A stretch of 64,000 nucleotides of DNA, taken from NCBI RefSeq assembly GCF_031127875.1, contig NZ_JARXIA010000002.1, positions 124,001 through 188,000 of the forward strand, written 5' to 3'. Source of the stretch: Pelagicoccus sp. SDUM812005. Lineage in GTDB: Bacteria; Verrucomicrobiota; Verrucomicrobiia; Opitutales; Opitutaceae. This document shows positions 51,931-60,153 of this stretch, piece after piece (within the stretch, counting starts at the first letter, position 1; the number at the start of each line of letters is the position of its first letter). Below the pieces are notes generated by a model, which saw only the letters and a list, made by a program, of their open reading frames with translations, ran no database searches and was not told the DNA's origin. The translations under genes and the position numbers were made by a program.

Positions 51931-53862
51931 CTACTCTGCCATCGTCGTATTCATGTAAGCCTCCAGCTGAGTCCGAAACTCGGCATAGGAGCCTTCCACC
52001 ATATTCTTCCAATGCTCCGCCTTCAGGGGTGAACGCCCGTCGCTCGCGATCAGCTCCAAGCCTTTGGCGAGATCCAAAATGTTTCGGGCTCCCAACAAGG
52101 CCAACGCCCCCTTGAGCGAGTGAGCCCGCATGCCAACATCCTTGCGATCTCCCTTGTCGATCGACTCGACCAAGCTCTTCACCTCCGCATCGACGATGGC
52201 GATCGCAGTATTCACGATTTCGCTGCGGCTCGTATCCGGAGTTTTCATACGGTCGATATAGGCTTCAAGGGTGCCTGCATCCATGCAGTCGCGACCGTTG
52301 GAAGACGGAACCTTTTCGAATCGAAGTTCGCCTTCAAGCTCCGGCGACGGCAACTGCACCTCATCGTCCGCAAAACGAGCCCCCTCCGACACGCCGGAGC
52401 CAGCCCCCTTTTCACCGAACAAGCGATTATCCAGCACCGCTCGGAGCTGCTTGAAGTCGACCGGCTTGTGCACCACCTCGACCATGCCCGCTTCGATGCA
52501 ACGCATCTGGTCGCGACGAAAAACCTTAGCCGTCACTCCCACGATCGGAACCGGAGGCTTCCGCTTGGCCCGAGCGAGAATCTTTTCCGTAGCCTCGTAG
52601 CCGTTCATCTCGGGCAGCATCACGTCCATCAAGATCAAATCGTATTTGCCATCCTGATACGCGTCTACCGCGGAACGACCGTTATCCACATGGTCGAAGG
52701 CTACGCCGTAGTCCTGCAGAAAATGTCCTAGGATATCCGCGTTTAACTGGTTGTCCTCGACGACGAGCACCCGCTTGTCCCCCCTTCGCGCCGTTTCCTT
52801 CGGAGCGAGCGCCTCCCGCTCCTTCCCGGATTCGAGGGCCTCCTCGGCTAGCTCCAAGCTATCGCTCAACGGCAGGCAAAACGCAAAGAGGCTACCCCCG
52901 TCTTGCGGATGCTCGAGACGCAAGGTACCACCCATCTTGTCGGCGAGCTCCTTGCTGATCGCTAGCCCCAGCCCCGTCCCCTCTGGAGCGTCCTCCTGAT
53001 CCTTCAGGCGGAAGAAAGGCTTAAAGATAGCTTCGCCATCCCCAGCATCGACCCCCGGGCCTGTATCCTGGACGCCAATACAAAGTTCCCCTTCCGAACA
53101 GGAAACCGAAACGCGCACCCACCCCTGGTCCGTAAACTTGATCGCGTTGGCGATCAGATTGCTCAGGATTTGCGTCACCCGCATGCGCGGCAAAATCGCT
53201 TTGATGCGAGCGCTGGAATCGATCTCCACGTTCAGGTCCAAGCCCTTCTTGCGGGCCCGCTCGCGAAAGAGACCCACCACCTCCGTGACGAATACGTCCA
53301 ATTCGACCGACTCGGTACGCAAATTGATCTTCGAGGTAGCGACCCGCGAGTACTCCAGGATGTCGTTGATCAAGCCCTTTAGCATGTGATTGCAGGACTG
53401 CAGCTTGTCCAAGATCGCATGCTGGTTCACGTCGAGAGTGGTTCCGCTCAAAACGTTGGCGAAGCCGATCACGCCATTCAAGGCCACGCGGAGCTCATGG
53501 CTGACCGTGGTCAGAAAATCCAAGGAATCCTTGTCAACCGGGTCAGACTCCACTCCTTGGGGCTGCGAGACCGCGATCTCCACGCAAACCAAGTCGGCAG
53601 GCCCATCCAGCAACTCGCAAGCGAAGGAAGCCTCCAGGATCTCGCCCGATTCGCATTTGAGGTAGCCCGTCCGCTGCAATTTCCCGTCCGACGCCTGCGG
53701 CAGGAAAGTCGCCGCGTCTTCCAGCACGATACGCTGCCAGCCGATGGCCTCCTCGGACTCCGGGTCCAAGCCCAGGAGCATCTTCAACTCCACCGGCAAG
53801 CGCAGCACGCGAAACTGCCGGTCGAAAATCACGGTGAATTTCATCTCAGCTCCGCTCGCCAT
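51931..53862 (-). CDS. Hybrid histidine kinase with REC and Hpt domains
   Basis: 643 aa, no membrane segment. N-terminal PAS-like region (8-100), HisKA with His122 in SHELRVALNGVIGF, HATPase (LIANAIKF, DTGPG, GTGLGLAI), a receiver with Asp413 (LILMDVMLPEMNGYEA) and a C-terminal Hpt with His581 (RAHSLKGALALLGA). It is a full phosphorelay in one chain. A second ATG at 53844 (MKFTVIF) also has a good ribosome site. It lies 12 bases after the response regulator gene, so the two form an operon. Confidence 0.93.
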   Translation of the reverse strand: MASGAEMKFTVIFDRQFRVLRLPVELKMLLGLDPESEEAIGWQRIVLEDAATFLPQASDGKLQRTGYLKCESGEILEASFACELLDGPADLVCVEIAVSQPQGVESDPVDKDSLDFLTTVSHELRVALNGVIGFANVLSGTTLDVNQHAILDKLQSCNHMLKGLINDILEYSRVATSKINLRTESVELDVFVTEVVGLFRERARKKGLDLNVEIDSSARIKAILPRMRVTQILSNLIANAIKFTDQGWVRVSVSCSEGELCIGVQDTGPGVDAGDGEAIFKPFFRLKDQEDAPEGTGLGLAISKELADKMGGTLRLEHPQDGGSLFAFCLPLSDSLELAEEALESGKEREALAPKETARRGDKRVLVVEDNQLNADILGHFLQDYGVAFDHVDNGRSAVDAYQDGKYDLILMDVMLPEMNGYEATEKILARAKRKPPVPIVGVTAKVFRRDQMRCIEAGMVEVVHKPVDFKQLRAVLDNRLFGEKGAGSGVSEGARFADDEVQLPSPELEGELRFEKVPSSNGRDCMDAGTLEAYIDRMKTPDTSRSEIVNTAIAIVDAEVKSLVESIDKGDRKDVGMRAHSLKGALALLGARNILDLAKGLELIASDGRSPLKAEHWKNMVEGSYAEFRTQLEAYMNTTMAE

Positions 53863-53874
53863 GTCGCCGGTCCC

Positions 53875-54519
53875 CTAGAGCGTTACCAATCCCGTCCGAA
53901 CCGCGAAGAGGGTGACTCCCGCAATATCGAAGATCTTCAGCTTCTTGGAAATATTGCTCCGGTGGGATTCCACCGTCTTGATGCTGAGCCCCAGGTTCTG
54001 GGCGATTTCCTTGTTGGTCATCCCCGAGGCCACGAACACCACGATCTGCTTCTCGCGATCGCTCAAGGTCTCGAGCAGTTCCTTCTGGTCCAGCACGTCC
54101 GGCGAATCAACCTGCGTCTGAGCCGACGCCTTTACGAAGATGTTGCCGTTCGCCACCGCTTCGATCGCCTGCTCGAAAACGGAAAATTCCTCCTTCTTGT
54201 TCAGGAATCCCGTCACCCCCATCTGCAGCAGCGAACCAATCCGCTTCGGGTCCTCCACCGAGGAAATGATGAGGATGCGCGCCTCCGGCTGCTCGCTGAT
54301 CAATCGCTCCGCCAACTCCTGGCCCGTGATGCCGGGCAGGCGCAAGTCCAGGATGACCAAGTCCGGCCGATGCTCCTCGCAAAGCTTGTAGGCCTCTTCC
54401 CCCGTCGCGACTTCGCCGATGATCTCGAAACCAAATCGCTGCCGGATGATCCGGCAAAGAAAGTCGCGAAACAGCGTTTCATCTTCGGCAACTACTACTT
54501 TCAAAATAGGTTTAGACAT
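53875..54519 (-). CDS. LuxR/NarL-type response regulator
   Basis: 214 aa. Receiver domain (VVVAEDETLFRDFLCRI, phospho-Asp in LVILDLRLPGITG near residue 57, conserved Lys in FLNKKEE) and a C-terminal helix-turn-helix (LSDREKQIVVFVASGMTNKEIAQNLGLSIKTVESHRSNI). Probably the output partner of the hybrid kinase downstream. ATG at 54519. Confidence 0.93.
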   Translation of the reverse strand: MSKPILKVVVAEDETLFRDFLCRIIRQRFGFEIIGEVATGEEAYKLCEEHRPDLVILDLRLPGITGQELAERLISEQPEARILIISSVEDPKRIGSLLQMGVTGFLNKKEEFSVFEQAIEAVANGNIFVKASAQTQVDSPDVLDQKELLETLSDREKQIVVFVASGMTNKEIAQNLGLSIKTVESHRSNISKKLKIFDIAGVTLFAVRTGLVTL

Positions 54520-54744
54520 GTTTCTGGAACTGGCCGTTCGAGGGGTCGAGATGAGCTCGAACGACGGCTTGGAAGGGCTCTACAACTTGCGGAATGGGGA
54601 CAATTCGCTGCCCGAACGACCTGATAGGCAGTTCAAAGCAGCATTAGAACTAGGAAGGTCTCACAAGCGGCGCAAGTTAAGTCTTCGACCAATAATCGCG
54701 CCCTTCGCTCCACAATTCCACCTACGGCGGTCCCCGCGCTCTGT
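54520..54744. other. Intergenic region with inverted repeat
   Basis: 225 bases upstream of the response regulator. CGTTCGAG (54535-54542) and CTCGAACG (54556-54563) form an 8-bp perfect pair with a 13-base spacer, close to the regulator start; it could be an operator or leader hairpin. Nothing else recognised. Confidence 0.35.
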
Positions 54745-55983
54745 TCAGGAACCGCGACGGATTTCCGAGCCCTTGAAACGGATCTGGATACGCCAAACCT
54801 TCTTCAGGCGACAGCGAATCTGGCCGGTCTGCAGGTCGAACTCCTCCGGAATCTCGATCTTGTGCAAATCTACCGACGCGTGGTAGCCGCGCTCCGAAAA
54901 GATGTCGATGAGCATCGCCATGGAATGCGGGTCGTCCAAGGTCGGGTCCTCGGAGTTGATATGCGCCGAGCCCGTGATCGCATGGTGCTTCACGATCGGC
55001 ATGATCTTCTCCTCGATGAAATCGATCACCCGATGGAACTGGTCCGGGTTCTCCATCTCGTACTGGTCCAGGCGACGCACCAGCTGCTGGCGAGCGTGCT
55101 CCACGATCTTCTTCGCGATGGGAAGGCGATGGAGCGAGTCGAAGGTACGCGGGTCCAGCTCCAAGGAGCTCTGGTACTGCAGCTCCTTGATGATGTTTTG
55201 CCGCACCTCCGCCAGCGTTCCCTGGGCATTGATGAAGTGGTAGTGGAAGACCTCCCGCAGCGATTGCAGGGCGTCGTAAGTGGCCTCCTTGAAAACGCGG
55301 TAGCGGCGCTGGGCCGCCTTCGGGTCCGAGTCCGTGGCACGGTACTCCTTCGGCTCGCCAATCCCCGTACGCTCGACCTCCTCGTTGTGTTCGATGATCT
55401 CGCGGCCGCGCTTGAGCTGCCGCGCCACGCTCTCCTTCTCGTCGATGAAGAGCATCATGATGTGGATCAAGGGCTGGCGGAAGCTCGAGCGGTACTCGGT
55501 GTTGAAGAACTCCGCCCGCAGCTGGAGCATCTTGTGGTAGAGCATCTTCATACACTCGACCTGCACGAACGTGCGCGGAAAGCCGTCCAAAATCGCTCCA
55601 TCCTTGTAGTCCGGCGAAAGCAGGCGCTCGAACAGGATGCTGATAACCTCCGTATCGCCTACCATGCCACCCGCGTCCTTGATGGCCCGCATCTCCGGCG
55701 TGTCGAGCAGGGAGCTGACCACGATCGGCTCCGCCGTCAGGCCGCGAACCTCCTGGATGAAGGGCGTATTCGTGCCCTTGCCCGCGCCCGGAGCGCCACC
55801 CAGCAAGATGAGCTCCTGGGGAAAATGCAAACGGGTGCGCCCGTACTTCTCCTCTAGCTTAGTCCAAACCGTGTTGAAGATAATCTGAGCATCCTTGACC
55901 TCGAGGTCCTGGTGCTTAGCGGCAACTCCATTGGCTTCTGTCTTTTGTGGCTGTTCGCTTGGTGGCAGCGTTTCTTCGCTCAT
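54745..55983 (-). CDS. Adenylate-kinase-like NMP kinase, extended
   Basis: 412 aa. P-loop GGAPGAGKGT at 62-71 and the NMP-kinase motif DGFPRT at 133-138 show an adenylate-kinase-like core, but true Adk is about 215 aa. Here there is a 50-residue N-terminal extension and about 180 extra C-terminal residues (STLYDPRTFDSLHRLPIAKKI-like region; IKHHAITGSAHINSEDPTLDD). The LID zinc/Tyr region is not obvious. Substrate is therefore uncertain. It follows the ACT-domain gene by 37 bases. Confidence 0.82.
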   Translation of the reverse strand: MSEETLPPSEQPQKTEANGVAAKHQDLEVKDAQIIFNTVWTKLEEKYGRTRLHFPQELILLGGAPGAGKGTNTPFIQEVRGLTAEPIVVSSLLDTPEMRAIKDAGGMVGDTEVISILFERLLSPDYKDGAILDGFPRTFVQVECMKMLYHKMLQLRAEFFNTEYRSSFRQPLIHIMMLFIDEKESVARQLKRGREIIEHNEEVERTGIGEPKEYRATDSDPKAAQRRYRVFKEATYDALQSLREVFHYHFINAQGTLAEVRQNIIKELQYQSSLELDPRTFDSLHRLPIAKKIVEHARQQLVRRLDQYEMENPDQFHRVIDFIEEKIMPIVKHHAITGSAHINSEDPTLDDPHSMAMLIDIFSERGYHASVDLHKIEIPEEFDLQTGQIRCRLKKVWRIQIRFKGSEIRRGS

Positions 55984-56020
55984 GTGTGGGCAATGTGGAT
56001 AGGAGGATCGGCGGGAAAGA

Positions 56021-56485
56021 CTAGCGAGAAATGTCCCTTTGGCTCAAAACGCGAATATTATGGGTATTCAGGATGTGCACCGCGAGGTCCGTATCCTCGA
56101 TGCTGATGACCAAAGCCGAGCGGCCATGCGGCCTGCTCACGAAAGCGTAGATGTAGTGGATGTTGATTTCGGTCTGCAGCAAGGAAGCCAAGACACGGTT
56201 CATGTCGTGCTCGCCCGCGATCTCCACCGCCAGCACCTCGCTCTCGCTGAAGGTCACGTCATGCTCCCAAAGCAGCTCCTTCGCCTTCTGCGGATCGTCC
56301 ACCACTACCCGCGTGATCGCGCAGTCCGTCGTGTCCAGAGTGGTCAAGGCCATCACGTGGATGCCGCTGTCTTCAAAAAGCCGGAAGATGTCGGAAAGGC
56401 GGCCCACCTTGTTTTCCATGAAGATGGAGAGCTGCTTAACGGGATCCGGTACGGCGGTTTCGGTTTCGATCGAAGGATTGTCCAT
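56021..56485 (-). CDS. Tandem ACT-domain protein
   Basis: 154 aa made of two ACT domains (about 17-85 and 86-150): KQLSIFMENKVGRLSDIFRLFEDSGIHVMAL, and the repeat starting VLAVEIAGEHDMNRVLASLLQ. Small-molecule (often amino acid) sensor with no enzyme attached. It resembles the regulatory subunit of acetolactate synthase in the first domain but there is no ilvB nearby. Precedes the NMP-kinase-like gene. Confidence 0.85.
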   Translation of the reverse strand: MDNPSIETETAVPDPVKQLSIFMENKVGRLSDIFRLFEDSGIHVMALTTLDTTDCAITRVVVDDPQKAKELLWEHDVTFSESEVLAVEIAGEHDMNRVLASLLQTEINIHYIYAFVSRPHGRSALVISIEDTDLAVHILNTHNIRVLSQRDISR

Positions 56486-56690
56486 CTACATGAGGATTCT
56501 AGATGCAGAATACGGGGGAAGACGCTATTACTTAAGTGCCTAGATACATTTAGCAAGGATTCGCGCCGTTTCCGAAACAACTCGCAGCATCCTTCCCAGA
56601 TAGCAAAAAAGGCAGCTTCGCGAACCGCCTCAAGACACGCCAACCCTCAACAGGCCGACTCACCATCCCCCTCCGCTCGCAAGCGGCGAA

Positions 56691-56765
56691 TGGTACTCCC
56701 GGCGGGAATCGAACCCACATCTTCGGCTTCGGAGACCAATGTTCTATCCATTGAACTACGGGAGC
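56691..56765 (-). tRNA. tRNA-Arg (CCG)
   Basis: 75 bases with encoded CCA. Acceptor GCTCCCG / CGGGAGT (one G-U at the end), anticodon loop CTCCGAA with anticodon CCG, T-arm TGGG-TTCGATT-CCCG. The anticodon stem has two G-U wobbles. Confidence 0.95.
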
Positions 56766-56897
56766 AGCAAAAATTGACTCGGAGACGTTTTCAAACTCCG
56801 CCCCCGAAAGTCGAGGGCAAAGGTGAAAGAATATCAAAGGTGGGGCGGTTTCTCCGAAAAGCGACTCGTCGCCCGCCCACCTCGCGTCGATTAAATC

Positions 56898-58289
56898 CTA
56901 GATGTGGATCGCTTCGTCGTGCGTCGCAGCAGCGGCTTCGGCCAAGGCCTCGCTCAAAGTCGGGTGAGCGTGGATAGTGCCGTGGATCTCGTCGATCGTG
57001 CCCTCCATCTCCATCGCCAAGCAGTACTCGGTGATGAGCTCCGTCGCGTCGCGGCCAATGATGTGGGCGCCGAGGATCTCGCCAGTCTTAGCATCGCTGA
57101 TCAGCTTCACGAAACCTTCGGAGTGAGCGCCCGCGACCGCCTTGCCGGAAGCCACGAAGGGGAACTTGCCGACCTTGTAGTCAAGCTTCAGCTCCTTGGC
57201 CTTCTTCTCGGTCACGCCCGTGCTCGCAATCTGAGGGTTGCAGTAGGTCGCGCCTGGGAAGTTCTTCACGCGACGTGGCTTGGCCGCGCCAAACATCCCG
57301 TTGACCGCCTGCACCGCCTCGAAAGTCGCCACGTGGGCCAACCAAGGCGGACCGATTATGTCGCCCGCCGCGTAGATGCCGGCCACGTTGGTCATGTACT
57401 TGTCGTCGACCACCAAGTAGTCGCGATCGGTCTTGAGGTTGAGGGAAGGGTTCACCGCGCCGTCGAGGAACGCGACCACGCCGACCGCTTGGATCACCGC
57501 GTCGACCTTCAGCTCCACGTCCTTGCCCTTCTTTTCGTAGACGAGCTTGATCCCGTCCTTCTCAGCTGTCGCAGCCTTCACCTGCACGCCGAGCTCGGAC
57601 TTGATGCCCTGCTTCTTGAACTCGCGGCCCAAGGTCTTGGCAATCTCCTCGTCCTCGACCGGAACCAGCTGGTCCATCACTTCGAGAATCGTTACCTCCG
57701 TGCCAAAGGCATTGAGGAAATAGGCAAACTCCACGCCGATCGCGCCGGAACCGATGATGGCGATGGACTTGGGCTGCTTCTTCATGACCAACGCTTCGCG
57801 GGAAGTCATGATTCGCTCGTCGTCCGGGAGGAACGGCAAGCGGCGAGCGCGGCAACCGGTCGAAATCAGGACGTTCGAAGTGCTCAGCTTCTTGCCCTTG
57901 GACTTGCCTTCCACGATCGAAACCGTCTTGGCGTCGTCCACGTGCGCCTTGCCCACGATGTAGTCGACCTTGTTCTTCTTGAAGAGAAACTCGATCCCCT
58001 TGGCCATCTGGTCCGCCACGCCGCGGGAGCGCTGGATGATCTTGGAAAAATCGTAGTCGACGGAACCGACCGAAATGCCGAACTCTTCCGCCTTCTTGAT
58101 CGAGTGAATCAGCTCCGCGCTCTTAAGCAGAGCCTTGCTCGGGATACAACCCCAATTCAAGCAGGTACCGCCGGCGCGATCCATCTCCACGCAAGCAACC
58201 TTCTTGCCGAGTTGCCCGGCGCGAATTGCGGCCGCATAGCCTGCGGGGCCACCTCCTACTACTACCAAATCGTATTTAACGTCAGCCAT
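56898..58289 (-). CDS. lpd: Dihydrolipoyl dehydrogenase
   Basis: 463 aa from the ATG at 58289 (MADVKYDLVVVGGGPAGYAAAI). FAD-binding GGGPAGY, the redox disulfide GGTCLNWGCIPSKALL (near residue 40), NAD-binding IIGSGAIGVEFA, and the C-terminal HAHPTLSEAL with catalytic His-Glu. E3 of pyruvate, 2-oxoglutarate or glycine-cleavage complexes; none of their other subunits are in the window. Confidence 0.95.
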   Translation of the reverse strand: MADVKYDLVVVGGGPAGYAAAIRAGQLGKKVACVEMDRAGGTCLNWGCIPSKALLKSAELIHSIKKAEEFGISVGSVDYDFSKIIQRSRGVADQMAKGIEFLFKKNKVDYIVGKAHVDDAKTVSIVEGKSKGKKLSTSNVLISTGCRARRLPFLPDDERIMTSREALVMKKQPKSIAIIGSGAIGVEFAYFLNAFGTEVTILEVMDQLVPVEDEEIAKTLGREFKKQGIKSELGVQVKAATAEKDGIKLVYEKKGKDVELKVDAVIQAVGVVAFLDGAVNPSLNLKTDRDYLVVDDKYMTNVAGIYAAGDIIGPPWLAHVATFEAVQAVNGMFGAAKPRRVKNFPGATYCNPQIASTGVTEKKAKELKLDYKVGKFPFVASGKAVAGAHSEGFVKLISDAKTGEILGAHIIGRDATELITEYCLAMEMEGTIDEIHGTIHAHPTLSEALAEAAAATHDEAIHI

Positions 58290-58394
58290 AATGAATCGGG
58301 TTTTGAAAAGCCTAGCGGGATAGCTCCCCCCGCCCAAAGTGTCTAGCGCAATCGCCCGAAAAGCGACGCGGAAGCCAGACTCAAGGCGGAGCGC

Positions 58395-58862
58395 CTAGAT
58401 GTCGATCACGTCGTCCTTGGCCTTTACCTTCCGGGTCGGACGCTTCGCCCTCCCGCCTCCACCGCCGCTCGCGCGGACCGTGAAAGAGCTCCGCCCGCCG
58501 CCACCGATCCAGCTCCCGAACAAGATATTAAGGAAGGTCACCCACAGCGCCCCCCAAAACGCCGCCCCGAAGCCCACGACCTCGAAGCCCGGGACCAGCT
58601 CTCCCACCAGCAAGTACAGCAACGCGTTGATAAAAAGGATGCCCAAGCCCAATGTCAGCACCACGAAAGGCAGCGCCAGCAAAACCAAGATCGGCTTCAA
58701 CACCGCGCTGAACAAGCCCAGCAGCAAGACCACGATCAACAGCGTCGAATTCGCCTCGTAGTGGATCCCCTCCACGAAGTAGCTGCCCAGCCAAACGCCC
58801 AGGCCGCTCACGACCCAACGCTTCAAAATAGAAGAAAACCCTTCCGATCCGTCACGACTCAT
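58395..58862 (-). CDS. YvlD-like (phage holin family 4) membrane protein
   Basis: 155 aa with four hydrophobic segments (VVSGLGVWLGSYFV, STLLIVVLLLGLFSAV, PILVLLALPFVVLTLGLGILFINALLYLLV, FWGALWVTFLNILFGSWI) and a Gly/Lys/Arg-rich tail. It matches the YvlD/phage-holin-4-2 family, which in chromosomes is not phage-derived and has no settled role. ATG at 58862, next to the plus-strand glycosyltransferase region. Confidence 0.85.
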   Translation of the reverse strand: MSRDGSEGFSSILKRWVVSGLGVWLGSYFVEGIHYEANSTLLIVVLLLGLFSAVLKPILVLLALPFVVLTLGLGILFINALLYLLVGELVPGFEVVGFGAAFWGALWVTFLNILFGSWIGGGGRSSFTVRASGGGGGRAKRPTRKVKAKDDVIDI

Positions 58863-58938
58863 AACTGCTTAAACACTCGCCTAGCTCATCGGTTGCACGC
58901 GAGCGCAAAATCCCCGCACAAATCCTTGCCCAGCTCCT

Positions 58939-58948
58939 CCCCCCCCCC
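58939..58948 (+). repeat. 10-C homopolymer at the glycosyltransferase start
   Basis: Ten consecutive C. Upstream there is no ATG or GTG; the only TTG codons (58893, 58926) are in a different frame from the glycosyltransferase and would be in frame with 11 or 8 C. This is the layout of a slipped-strand (phase-variable) tract, but a sequencing error in the homopolymer would look the same. Confidence 0.9.
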
Positions 58949-58978
58949 AAATCTCCCCACCCTATCGAAACCGCGCCG

Positions 58979-60091
58979 CTCAACATCGTCCTCCTCCAAG
59001 ACCACCTCCGCAACGGTGGCACCGAACAACAGACCCTCGCCATCGCCCAGGGCCTCGCCCAACGCGGCCACCCCGTGCACCTCGTCGTCTTCCGCCGCGG
59101 CGGCGCCCTCGACCCTCAGGTAGCAGCGATGTCCCCCTCCGGCCAATCCCCAGCCCCCGAGGTTCACTACTTGCGCCAAGGCTTCCTAAAAACCGACTGG
59201 TTCGCCCCCGGCCTCAGACGCCTTCTCGAGGGCCTCTCCCCCGACGTCGTCATCCCCATGGGCCGCATGGCCAACTGCCACGCCGGCCTCCTCGCCACCC
59301 GCCCCCGCTCCTACAAGCTGCTCTCCACCTTCCGCACCGGACGCTCCATCCCCTTCCTCTACCGCCGGGCCCTCACGCGCAGCGACTACATCGTCGCCAA
59401 CTCCCACGAAGCCCTCCGACGCCTCGCATCCGACTACCGTATCCACCGTCCCGATACCTCCAGCGTCATCTACAACGGCTGCATCCGCGACTTCGAAACC
59501 ACCATCCCCCTAGGCAACCTCGCCACGCGGCCAGAACCCAGAACCCACAACCCAGAACCCACTCTCCACCTCGTTTCAGTCTCCATGTTCCGTCCGCAGA
59601 AAAAGCAGATCCGCCTCATCCGCATCTGCTCGCAGCTTCCCGACAACATCAACTGGAAGCTCACCCTCGCCGGCGAAGGCCCTACCCGGACCGCCTGCCA
59701 AGCCGAAGCCCATCGCCTCGGCCTCGCCGACCGTATCCATTTTCCCGGACTCCTCAAAGATCCACGCTCCCTCTACTGCGACGCCGACATCGCCGTCCAC
59801 ACCTCCGACCAGGAATCCCTGCCCAACTTTCTCGTCGAAGCCCAGATGTCCGGCCTGCCCGTCGTCGCCTACGACGTCAACGGGGTCGGCGAAACCTTCC
59901 TCCATGAAAAATCCGGCTACCTCATCCCCCACCGCGACGGAGCCGCATTCCTCTCCGCGCTGCAAACGCTAGCCACCAACCCGCCCCAAAGGCTCCAGTT
60001 CGGCGAAGCCGCCCGCGACCACGCCCGAAAGAAATTTTCCCTAAAAGCCCAGACCTCCGCGTACATCCGCCTCCTCAGTTCGTTGGCATAA
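58979..60091 (+). CDS. GT-B (GT4-type) glycosyltransferase, start uncertain
   Basis: About 370 aa. Coordinates begin where coding similarity begins (LNIVLLQDHLRNGGTEQQTLAIA, the normal first strand and helix of a GT-B enzyme); no standard start codon is in frame there. GTG at 59075 is the first normal start but would remove this conserved N-terminus. The C-terminal half has VSVSMFRPQKKQIRLIRIC, LTLAGEGPTR, and the EX7E region SDQESLPNFLVEAQMSGLPVVAYDVNGVGE. Acceptor unknown; likely surface polysaccharide or lipid glycosylation. It contains a 7-bp tandem repeat and follows a C10 tract. Confidence 0.8.
   Translation, partial: LNIVLLQDHLRNGGTEQQTLAIAQGLAQRGHPVHLVVFRRGGALDPQVAAMSPSGQSPAPEVHYLRQGFLKTDWFAPGLRRLLEGLSPDVVIPMGRMANCHAGLLATRPRSYKLLSTFRTGRSIPFLYRRALTRSDYIVANSHEALRRLASDYRIHRPDTSSVIYNGCIRDFETTIPLGNLATRPEPRTHNPEPTLHLVSVSMFRPQKKQIRLIRICSQLPDNINWKLTLAGEGPTRTACQAEAHRLGLADRIHFPGLLKDPRSLYCDADIAVHTSDQESLPNFLVEAQMSGLPVVAYDVNGVGETFLHEKSGYLIPHRDGAAFLSALQTLATNPPQRLQFGEAARDHARKKFSLKAQTSAYIRLLSSLA
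59534..59561 (+). repeat. Heptanucleotide tandem repeat inside a CDS
   Basis: Four 7-mers: GAACCCA at 59534, 59541 and 59555, CAACCCA at 59548. In frame it codes RPEPRTHNPEP, lying in a loop between the two GT-B halves. Loss or gain of one unit would shift the frame. Confidence 0.93.
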
Positions 60092-60153
60092 AGCCTGCAA
60101 GAATCGCCCCCCGCCAATTCACCGATCCCGTCTCCACAAACACGCTTTCCACC

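Noticed and set aside
56904-58346. 480-residue open frame antisense to lpd
   Set aside because: No recognisable motif; exact mirror of the lpd gene.
58395-58862. Prophage remnant suggested by the 'phage holin' family name
   Set aside because: The YvlD-like family is widespread in chromosomes, and no other phage gene is near.
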